From Clostridiaceae bacterium (GTDB lineage Bacteria; Bacillota; Clostridia; DSM-8532), in NCBI GenBank assembly GCA_025361665.1, contig JANYKF010000398.1, positions 1 to 6,444 of the forward strand: a stretch of DNA of 6,444 nt, written 5' to 3'. The position numbers and the translations under genes are program-made. The stretch's first letter is position 1. Every line of letters begins with the position of its first letter. This document shows positions 1 through 5,168 of this stretch, piece by piece. The notes under the pieces were generated by a model. The model was not told the DNA's origin. It searched no databases and was given only the letters and a program-made list of their open reading frames with translations.

Positions 1-518
1 CCGGCCCGTTCGAGGCGTTTCCGCTCCCGGACGGAATCGGTGTCTGCCCTGACGAGTTCGAGTGCCGCCCTTTCGAGAATGGCGGGAATACTCTCCTGCA
101 CCGCAGTGGTCTGCCGCCGTATCTGCGCCTTGCCCGCCTCCATTTGGCGCAGTTCGGTGACCGCCTGCCGGACAGCCCCCTCAAGTTCGCCCAGGTCGAT
201 CGGCTTCTCGATGAAATTGACTGCCTGCAGGCGAATGGCGGCTTTCAGGGATTCCTTGTCAGCATAGCCGCTGATGAAAATCAGTCGGGAATCCGGCAAT
301 ATCCGCCGAAGATGTCCTGCAAAGGTCATCCCGTCCATCTTCGGCATGCGCACGTCGCAAAGAACCACATCAGGCCTGAACCCTGCCAGTCGGTCGAGTG
401 CGATCATCCCGTTTCTGGCGGTTTCCACGCTTCCGATACCCAGGCCCCCCCAGGAAACATGCTGCTCGAGGGTATCCCTGACCTGTTTCTCATCATCGAC
501 AATCAGCAATTTGAACAT
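1..518 (-). CDS. YesN-type response regulator, N-terminal receiver domain (partial, truncated by left window edge)
   Basis: Two-component response regulator that accepts phosphate from a sensor kinase in the cytoplasm and, in this family, acts as an AraC-type transcription factor. I translated the minus strand from an ATG at 518-516 and read 172 codons with no stop to the window edge. The protein opens MFKLLIVDDE, with the acidic pocket D8/D9. The phosphoacceptor is D55 in CDVRMPKMDG, the switch serine is S83 in ISGYAD, and the conserved lysine is K105 in EKPID. ISGY and the KP motif are typical of YesN-class receivers. Residues about 108-172 are helical and charged, as in the linker that precedes the AraC-type DNA-binding domain, which must lie off the left edge. 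An AGGAGG ribosome binding site lies about 5 nt upstream of the ATG, which fixes the start. The gene is divergent from the lipoprotein gene and is the first gene of its transcript. It probably controls the neighbouring sugar genes (inference). The AraC domain itself is not seen. Confidence 0.9.
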   Translation of the reverse strand, partial: MFKLLIVDDEKQVRDTLEQHVSWGGLGIGSVETARNGMIALDRLAGFRPDVVLCDVRMPKMDGMTFAGHLRRILPDSRLIFISGYADKESLKAAIRLQAVNFIEKPIDLGELEGAVRQAVTELRQMEAGKAQIRRQTTAVQESIPAILERAALELVRADTDSVRERKRLERA

Positions 519-520
519 AT

Positions 521-528
521 TGCCTCCT
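521..528 (-). promoter_or_regulatory. Ribosome binding site of the response regulator gene
   Basis: The minus strand reads TCAGGAGGCAATATG. The perfect AGGAGG core sits 5 nt before the ATG and decides the start of the response regulator. Confidence 0.8.
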
Positions 529-612
529 GAAACGGACGATTCCAAAATGGGATTCCCGCGGATTCATCTTACCACGTTGTCAGCCGTACGGAAATGATTG
601 TGATCCCGTCCA

Positions 613-641
613 TTTACTCCGTGCAACCCGTGCGTTACAAT
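613..641 (+). promoter_or_regulatory. Putative sigma-A-type promoter of the lipoprotein gene
   Basis: A -35-like TTTACT (613-618, 4 of 6 consensus) is separated by exactly 17 bp from a -10-like TACAAT (636-641, 5 of 6 consensus). The region just downstream is AT-rich. Transcription would start near 648 and give a leader of about 40 nt before the ATG at 689. This is a pattern match only. The spacer contains an imperfect inverted repeat that could bind a regulator. Confidence 0.45.
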
Positions 642-675
642 GAGCATAAATAATAGCATCAACTGTCCGGTGTAT

Positions 676-683
676 GGGAGGAG
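676..683 (+). promoter_or_regulatory. Ribosome binding site of the lipoprotein gene
   Basis: GGGAGGAG lies 5 nt upstream of the ATG at 689. The alternative in-frame ATG at 674 overlaps this site and has no site of its own, so 689 is preferred. Confidence 0.75.
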
Positions 684-688
684 ACGAC

Positions 689-2278
689 ATGGGGAAGCTG
701 ATTCGGATGGTTCTGCTTTCGGGAATCCTTTTGTTGAATGGGTGCGGCGGCCTGCCAACCCTTCTCCCGGGAATCGGATCCAACGGAATGTCCTCCCCCG
801 CCGGTTCCAGGCAAAGCCCCTCCGCCGTCTCTGCGGCTGATGCAGCCGCCGCCAACCTGATGCAGCCGGACACCGTCACAGGCTACCTCATCGGACCGCA
901 GCCGGACGACATGCCGGCCGTCATGGAAGCCGTCAACAAAAAGCTGGCCATCGATCTCAACACGTCGCTCGAAGTCAATTTCATCAACTGGGGTGAACTG
1001 TCCTCGCGATACCCGCTCGTGCTGGCAGCAGGAGAAGGGGTCGACTGGATCTACACGGCCAACTGGTGCCAGTATTTCACGGAAGCTCCAAAAGACGCTT
1101 TTTTTGAGCTGACCCCGGACACCCTCAACCGCTGGATGCCCAAACACATGGCCACCACGCCGATTCCCGCCTGGGCCGACACAAAGGTGAACGGCCGGAT
1201 CTTCATGATTCCCACCGCCACGCCGGACAAGAAATATCCGGTGATGCTCATCCGGGAAGATTTGCGCAAAAAATACAATATTCCCGATATTGCCAGGTTT
1301 GCCGATTTGGAACCCTATCTGGCAGCCTTGAAGGAGCATGAACCCGGCCTTGTTCCCATGAACCTGGACAACGGGTATGATATCACCACCTGCCGATTCA
1401 CTCTGATGGGCGAATACGGGTTCTTGCCTGGTGTTGTCTGCGAGGGTGTCACATTCAATTCGGAGGATCCGGCCTTCAATGTCGTCGCGTATACGGATGA
1501 ACCGGCTCTGACGAGTTACCGCAGGGCCTGCCTGCTGATGAAATCCTGGTACGACAGGCAATACACGAATCCCAACCCGTTCGCCAACTCGGTCCGCAGC
1601 AAGGAGTCTTTTCAGGAGGGGAAATCTGGCGTGGCGCTCGGAAACCTCTATGATGTGGATGCGAACATCCTGGTGGCGGAAAGCATGGGTTTCGACGTGA
1701 AGGTTGTCCCGCTTCTGTCGAAAAGCGGACGTTACGTGCGGGACCCGTACATCAACAACGGAGTGGCGCTCAGCGCATCCAACCGTCACCCCGAGCGAAC
1801 CATGATGGTGCTGGACCTGGTGATGGAAAACCCGGCCTACAACAACCTCGTCAGTTTTGGGATAGAAGGCAGGAACTATACCCTCACGGAGGATGGAAAA
1901 GTCCGCCTGTCCACCCCGGTTCCCGGAAAATCGCCCATCTACACCCATACTGGCTTTTGGTTCACCAATAAGGACCAATGGGCGCCAATGGCCGACTGGC
2001 CGGAACAATATGCGGAGCTGCGGGCCCATGCCAATGACGTGCTGTTTGACATGCCGCTTTCCGCATTCGCCTTCACCAACAGCAATGCAAAAACCGAACT
2101 CACCCTTGTGGCCGCTGCGTTCAAGCGATATGGCGACCCGCTCGCCGTGGGTGCCGTCCAGGACGTGGACGAGACCCTCCGCGTGATGGCCGATCTGATG
2201 AAAAGCGCCGGCGTGGATGTGCTGAAGCAGGAGGCAAAAATCCAGATGAAGGATTTTCTCGCTGCCCGTGCCAAATGA
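689..2278 (+). CDS. LplA/LipO-type ABC-transporter solute-binding lipoprotein (DUF3502-like)
   Basis: Predicted extracytoplasmic sugar- or oligosaccharide-binding lipoprotein of an ABC importer, 529 residues. The signal peptide is MGKLIRM followed by a hydrophobic stretch and the lipobox LNGC, with lipidated Cys at residue 19 (codon 743-745). A Gly/Pro/Ser/Ala-rich tether covers about residues 20-60, before the binding fold begins near TVTGYLIG. The segment INWGELSSRYPLVLAAGEG followed by VDWIYTANW (residues 118-126) is typical of this family. The later NNGVALSASNRHPERTM and the C-terminal helical part resemble the second binding protein at 5169-6444, which supports homology. The start at 689 is chosen for its ribosome binding site, although 674 is also in frame. 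The gene stands alone on its strand with no permease gene beside it, divergent from a YesN-like regulator and convergent with GH2. It may supply ligand to a distant permease or help a sensor (inference). The substrate cannot be told from sequence. Confidence 0.88.
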   Translation: MGKLIRMVLLSGILLLNGCGGLPTLLPGIGSNGMSSPAGSRQSPSAVSAADAAAANLMQPDTVTGYLIGPQPDDMPAVMEAVNKKLAIDLNTSLEVNFINWGELSSRYPLVLAAGEGVDWIYTANWCQYFTEAPKDAFFELTPDTLNRWMPKHMATTPIPAWADTKVNGRIFMIPTATPDKKYPVMLIREDLRKKYNIPDIARFADLEPYLAALKEHEPGLVPMNLDNGYDITTCRFTLMGEYGFLPGVVCEGVTFNSEDPAFNVVAYTDEPALTSYRRACLLMKSWYDRQYTNPNPFANSVRSKESFQEGKSGVALGNLYDVDANILVAESMGFDVKVVPLLSKSGRYVRDPYINNGVALSASNRHPERTMMVLDLVMENPAYNNLVSFGIEGRNYTLTEDGKVRLSTPVPGKSPIYTHTGFWFTNKDQWAPMADWPEQYAELRAHANDVLFDMPLSAFAFTNSNAKTELTLVAAAFKRYGDPLAVGAVQDVDETLRVMADLMKSAGVDVLKQEAKIQMKDFLAARAK

Positions 2279-2287
2279 AGGATGATT
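2278..2287 (+). repeat. Left copy of a 10-bp direct repeat flanking the palindromic element
   Basis: AAGGATGATT occurs here and again at 2383-2392. This copy begins on the last base of the lipoprotein stop codon and overlaps the outer stem of the element by 5 bases (2283-2287). It could be a target-site duplication. Confidence 0.6.
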
Positions 2288-2293
2288 CGCTGT

Positions 2294-2319
2294 CATTCTG
2301 CGGCATCTGCCGCAGAATG
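2294..2319. repeat. Hairpin 1 of the palindromic element (GC-rich)
   Basis: CATTCTGCGGCA and TGCCGCAGAATG are exact reverse complements separated by TC. A realistic fold is an 11-bp stem with the 4-nt loop ATCT. There is no T run after it, so it is not a terminator by itself. Confidence 0.85.
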
Positions 2320-2348
2320 CATGCAAGTTGCAGTAAGCAACTTGCATG
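2320..2348. repeat. Hairpin 2 of the palindromic element
   Basis: CATGCAAGTTGC and GCAACTTGCATG form a perfect 12-bp stem with the 5-nt loop AGTAA. It starts on the base after hairpin 1 ends. Confidence 0.85.
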
Positions 2349-2371
2349 AAAAAGTCGAAAATCGACTTTTT
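2349..2371. terminator. Hairpin 3: likely bidirectional rho-independent terminator
   Basis: AAAAAGTCGA-AAA-TCGACTTTTT is a perfect 10-bp stem. On the plus strand the GTCGA/TCGAC core is followed by five T, which would end the lipoprotein transcript. On the minus strand the A run becomes five T and would end the GH2 transcript. The GC core is only 5 bp, so termination strength is uncertain. Its position between convergent genes fits the role. Confidence 0.65.
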
Positions 2372-2382
2372 ACAGTGGAATC

Positions 2383-2392
2383 AAGGATGATT
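2383..2392 (+). repeat. Right copy of the 10-bp direct repeat flanking the palindromic element
   Basis: Second AAGGATGATT. Its last base is the first base (plus-strand coordinate) of the GH2 stop codon. With the copy at 2278-2287 it brackets the element exactly between the two stop codons. Confidence 0.6.
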
Positions 2393-4959
2393 TACATGTT
2401 TGTCAGCTTCAGCACGACCTCCTGCAGGTTTTCTCCGGACACCGACACTTCAATGACCCCTTCTCCGTCCCGTTCAACCAGAACATAGGCCAATCCGCCC
2501 AATGTGCGTCTTTCAGGGACTTGAAACGGGGTGCGGTCTTCCGGCATTCCGTTGTCCATTGCCGTAAAACTCCCGGCTCCAGTTACCCGCACCGTCACAG
2601 GCGCCTCTGCATCCGGCACCGGCATCCCCTTTGCATCGGCAACCCGAATGACCAGCTGGTGGAACCGCCTTGCGCCCGTGGACCCTGTCAGGCTTTGCTC
2701 CAGACGGGCTTCCGAATCAAGACGGGCTTCGGGGCATTCCTCCAGCACGGTCAGTGTGCAAGGAGCGCCGGTTGTCTCGCAAACCTCCGTGCAGACCGGC
2801 ACCCCTTCACGGTATCCGATCACTTCCAGCCTTCCCTCGGCATACGGCACATCCCATTGAAGGTGAAGATCCGCCGTGGTCGGCTGAGGCAGTTTCCGTT
2901 CGAAATGCGCGTACGTCTTCGTCATGCCCTGCAGCGGGAACTGCTTGCTTTTCCTTCCGAAAGACTTTCCATTCAGGAAGAGCTCCGCCGTGTCGCAATT
3001 CGTGCAGCACAGCACAGCAATCACCTGGCCTTCGCGCCCTTTCCAGTTCCAGTGCGGGAAAAGATGAATCATCGGGTGTTCCGTCCACACACTTTGGTAC
3101 AGGTAGAAGGAATCCTTCGGAAATCCGCAGGTATCCAGGCACCCGCTGCTGGCATTCTTGTGAGGCCATCGGCACTCGCCGAGATAATCGATGCCCGTCC
3201 ACATGAAATCACCTGCCACAAAATCGTATGCTTCCGTATATTTGAGCAATGGCGAGACACGGACCATGCGGGAACGGTAATCGCCGAACCAGTGATGCGG
3301 TTCCTGCCCGTCAAGCTCATACCGGCCACGGAACCCGCCACCGGCACCATGCTCGGTGCCGACGAACCGCCATTCCGGGTGATCATGCCGTTCTTCCGAG
3401 TAGAACAATTCAGTCCGGTTCCGCCAGCGGTTGATATAGTTGGCACCTATGACGTCAAGGGTATTCAGGAACGCTTCCGTCGCGGGCCGGGGTTCCGATT
3501 TGATGTTGTCGCATCCGGAAACCGTGAGCCGCGTCGGATCCAGGCTATGGCAGAGATCAATCAGTTCCTTCGCCATCCCTTCCCCGCCGTTTAGCGACTG
3601 TTCGGGAATCTCGTTTCCGATGCTCCAGAGGATGATGCACGGATGGTTGCGATCACGACGGACCATGTCGGTGAAATCGCCGATATGGTTCTTCTCCCAC
3701 AAATCGCCGTACCCGTGATCGGAAAGGCCGTTCTTCGCCTTCTTCACCCGCCACTCGTCGAAAGCCTCGTCCATGACGTAGAATCCAAGCCTGTCGCACT
3801 CCTCGAGCAGTTCCGGATCCGGCGGGTTGTGGCTCATGCGGATGGCATTGCAGCCCATTTCCTTCAGCTTCAGGAGACGCCGGTGCCAGATGACCGCCGG
3901 CACGGCCGCACCCACGCATCCGCCATCGTGGTGAAGGCAGACTCCCCGCAATTTCACACGGGTCCCGTCGATGAGAAAGCCCTTGTCCTTGTCGAATGTG
4001 AGGGTCCGGATTCCGAAAGATACCATTGTTTCATCGATCTTCACCGATTGATCCCCGTGAAAGCGAGCTGCAAATTCAGAGTCGGATGCATCATTTTCGC
4101 TTTTGCAGGTGCATGACGGTTTTTCCGCAGATGCAGGAGAATTTGCTCTATAAAGCCCGACCCGGAGCCTGTACAAGGCGGGCGTCCGATCCGACCAGTG
4201 ATGTGCATCCGCAAGTACAAGTTCCGACGATACGGTACCCGCCCCGTTTGCCGATGCCACGCTTTCCGCAAGCACGACTTCCCCTTCCGGTCCGATGACG
4301 TCGTCGAGTACCGCAAACCGGATTTCCGCACACGCCTTCGCCTCTCCTTCCACTTCGGCGGAGACGCGTACCAGCGTCTTGCCGTCGCCGATGTCTTCCG
4401 TTGTGACAGTTACGCCCCACCAGGACAACCGGGTCCCTGCGGCACGGGTCAGCCAGACACTGCGTGTAATACCGGATCCGCTGTACCAACGGGAATTCGG
4501 CTGAACACCGTTGTCTGCACGCACGGCCAGAACATTGCCGCCATCCTGCAGATACGGGGTCAAATCGAATGAAAAGCCCATGTAGCCAAATGCATGATGA
4601 CCAAGATGATGTCCGTTCAGCCAGACATCGCATTTTTGATAGACGCCGTCAAAACGGACGAATACATGGCCCGTATCCGGCTCCACCGTTTTCCCGCTGT
4701 CTTTGGGCTTGAAGCAAAAATGTTTCCGGTACCATCCCACGCCGCAGGGCAGGAAACCGCCATCCCCGCCAGCCACCGCATCTTTGTCGAAGGGCCCTTC
4801 CACGCTCCAGTCGTGCGGCAGGCAGACACCTCGCCACATGGCGTCATCAAGCGTCGGAGAGGAAAACCGGGTCTCTGAAAGCGGATCAAAACCTGTCTGT
4901 TCCGGACTGTCGTCCAGCTGGAACAGCCAGCCTGATCCAAAGCATTCCGTGATGCGCAT
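2392..4959 (-). CDS. Glycoside hydrolase family 2 protein, beta-galactosidase-like, with DUF4982 and C-terminal Ig-like domains
   Basis: Predicted retaining exo-glycosidase of 855 residues, acting in the cytoplasm because no signal peptide is seen. Domains: N-terminal jelly-roll sugar-binding domain about 1-180 (DVWLNGHHLG, SRWYSGSGITRSVWL); Ig-like domain about 180-325; TIM barrel about 326-630 (RGVCLHHDGG, RMSHNPP, DEAFDEW); DUF4982 about 632-700 (FPHWNWKGREG, ELFLNGKSFG); bacterial Ig-like domain about 745-855 (GAGSFTAMDNG). The acid/base is E450 in WSIGNE (codon 3612-3610) and the likely nucleophile is E536 in FVGTEHGAG (codon 3354-3352). The ATG at 4959 is chosen because a GGGAGGG ribosome binding site precedes it; an in-frame ATG at 4992 lacks one. 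The gene lies 209 nt downstream of a binding-protein gene on the same strand, so the enzyme probably degrades the imported sugar. Family GH2 is firm, but the exact substrate (beta-galactoside or another beta-glycoside) is not. Residues about 272-308 look like a Ser/Ala/Asp-rich insertion in the Ig-like domain. Confidence 0.93.
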   Translation of the reverse strand: MRITECFGSGWLFQLDDSPEQTGFDPLSETRFSSPTLDDAMWRGVCLPHDWSVEGPFDKDAVAGGDGGFLPCGVGWYRKHFCFKPKDSGKTVEPDTGHVFVRFDGVYQKCDVWLNGHHLGHHAFGYMGFSFDLTPYLQDGGNVLAVRADNGVQPNSRWYSGSGITRSVWLTRAAGTRLSWWGVTVTTEDIGDGKTLVRVSAEVEGEAKACAEIRFAVLDDVIGPEGEVVLAESVASANGAGTVSSELVLADAHHWSDRTPALYRLRVGLYRANSPASAEKPSCTCKSENDASDSEFAARFHGDQSVKIDETMVSFGIRTLTFDKDKGFLIDGTRVKLRGVCLHHDGGCVGAAVPAVIWHRRLLKLKEMGCNAIRMSHNPPDPELLEECDRLGFYVMDEAFDEWRVKKAKNGLSDHGYGDLWEKNHIGDFTDMVRRDRNHPCIILWSIGNEIPEQSLNGGEGMAKELIDLCHSLDPTRLTVSGCDNIKSEPRPATEAFLNTLDVIGANYINRWRNRTELFYSEERHDHPEWRFVGTEHGAGGGFRGRYELDGQEPHHWFGDYRSRMVRVSPLLKYTEAYDFVAGDFMWTGIDYLGECRWPHKNASSGCLDTCGFPKDSFYLYQSVWTEHPMIHLFPHWNWKGREGQVIAVLCCTNCDTAELFLNGKSFGRKSKQFPLQGMTKTYAHFERKLPQPTTADLHLQWDVPYAEGRLEVIGYREGVPVCTEVCETTGAPCTLTVLEECPEARLDSEARLEQSLTGSTGARRFHQLVIRVADAKGMPVPDAEAPVTVRVTGAGSFTAMDNGMPEDRTPFQVPERRTLGGLAYVLVERDGEGVIEVSVSGENLQEVVLKLTNM

Positions 4960-4965
4960 ATCCTT

Positions 4966-4973
4966 GCCCTCCC
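4966..4973 (-). promoter_or_regulatory. Ribosome binding site of the GH2 gene
   Basis: The minus strand reads GGGAGGGC, with its GGAGG core 8 nt before the ATG at 4959-4957. It favours that start over the in-frame ATG at 4992, which lies upstream of this site. Confidence 0.7.
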
Positions 4974-5026
4974 AATTTTTCCTTGTTCTCACCCGAAACG
5001 GACATTTCGTTTCCGGATACCGGCAA

Positions 5027-5052
5027 GAGGGAGAAGGTTACCCTTCTCCCTC
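5027..5052 (-). other. Strong GC-rich stem-loop between binding-protein and GH2 genes
   Basis: GAGGGAGAAGG and CCTTCTCCCTC are exact reverse complements with a 4-nt loop (TTAC on plus, GTAA on minus). On the coding (minus) strand the stem is followed by TTGCCGG rather than a T run, so it is not a standard intrinsic terminator. It may be an mRNA 3'-end stabiliser or processing barrier after the binding-protein gene. Confidence 0.6.
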
Positions 5053-5168
5053 CATGCATGGAATCACGATGGATTGGCATGCAAATCCGGCGAAACCGCA
5101 TTTACATTCTTATGTACAGCCTTGAGGCGTCATGAGTATTCTGGCACGGGAAAGCCGCCGTCTGGAAT

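Larger units (their letters stand above)
519..688. other. Divergent intergenic region between response regulator and lipoprotein genes
   Basis: This 170-bp stretch must hold the promoters of both divergent genes. The plus-strand promoter and ribosome binding site are listed separately. An 8-bp palindrome CCGTACGG lies at 584-591. An imperfect inverted repeat GCAAC-N6-GTTAC lies at 623-638, inside the spacer of the putative plus promoter, and could be an operator, but the match is weak. On the minus side the only -10-like candidate (TAAGAT, about 42 nt upstream of the regulator start) has a poor -35, so I assign no promoter there. Confidence 0.5.
2283..2383. repeat. 101-nt palindromic element predicted to fold as a four-way junction of three abutting hairpins plus a closing stem
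   Basis: Hairpin 1 is 2294-2319, hairpin 2 is 2320-2348 and hairpin 3 is 2349-2371. They touch with no spacer. The flanks TGATTCGCTGT (2283-2293) and ACAGTGGAATCA (2372-2383) pair with each other over 11 bp, with one bulged G (2377) and one G-T wobble, directly against hairpins 1 and 3. Counting gives 44 bp from 101 nt: 12 unpaired loop bases, one bulge and no unpaired base at the junction. The element fills the gap between two convergent genes and is bracketed by a 10-bp direct repeat. It has no coding potential that I can support. It may be a small non-autonomous mobile or REP-like element that also ends transcription from both sides. The folding is read directly from the sequence; the function is inference. 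Confidence 0.85.
4960..5168 (-). other. Hairpin-rich intergenic leader between the second binding-protein gene and GH2
   Basis: This 209-nt gap on a co-oriented gene pair holds several inverted repeats: GAAACG-N7-CGTTTC (4995-5013), CCGG-ATA-CCGG (5013-5023), a perfect 11-bp stem at 5027-5052, the palindrome CCATGCATGG (5052-5061), GGATTGGC/GCAAATCC (5071-5088, one mismatch) and TACAT-TCTT-ATGTA (5103-5116). I see no clear promoter and no small gene. The region may adjust relative expression of the binding protein and the enzyme by processing, attenuation or repressor binding (inference). Confidence 0.5.

Noticed and set aside
40..597. Three overlapping plus-strand frames opposite the response regulator
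   Set aside because: They are shadows of the receiver domain, which reads with all conserved residues on the minus strand.
519..612. Minus-strand promoter for the response regulator
   Set aside because: The -10-like TAAGAT has only a poor -35 at the right distance, so no confident site can be named.
659..2347. 562-codon open frame on the minus strand, antisense to the lipoprotein gene
   Set aside because: Its translation is His/Arg/Gly-rich with no recognisable domain, while the plus strand has a signal peptide, lipobox, ribosome binding site and clear family resemblance. Long antisense frames are common in GC-rich genes.
2283..2383. The cloverleaf-like fold as a tRNA or tmRNA
   Set aside because: Stems of 10-12 bp, loops of 3-5 nt, no T-loop or D-loop consensus and no CCA end. 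The shape is a four-way junction but not a tRNA.
2283..2383. The palindromic element as an integron attC site or CRISPR repeat cluster
   Set aside because: An attC site is one long imperfect palindrome with RYYYAAC/GTTRRRY ends, which are not seen. The three hairpins differ in sequence and there are no spacers or repeated units.
2521..3594. 357-codon open frame on the plus strand, antisense to GH2
   Set aside because: It lies wholly within the GH2 coding region, which has catalytic motifs and full domain order. The plus frame shows no family motif.
4994..5014. GAAACG-N7-CGTTTC as a catabolite-responsive (cre) operator
   Set aside because: The spacing and centre do not match the usual cre consensus. 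It could still be another operator, but nothing in the window identifies the protein.
5027..5052. GC-rich stem-loop as a rho-independent terminator
   Set aside because: No T run follows it on either strand, so it is recorded only as a stem-loop.
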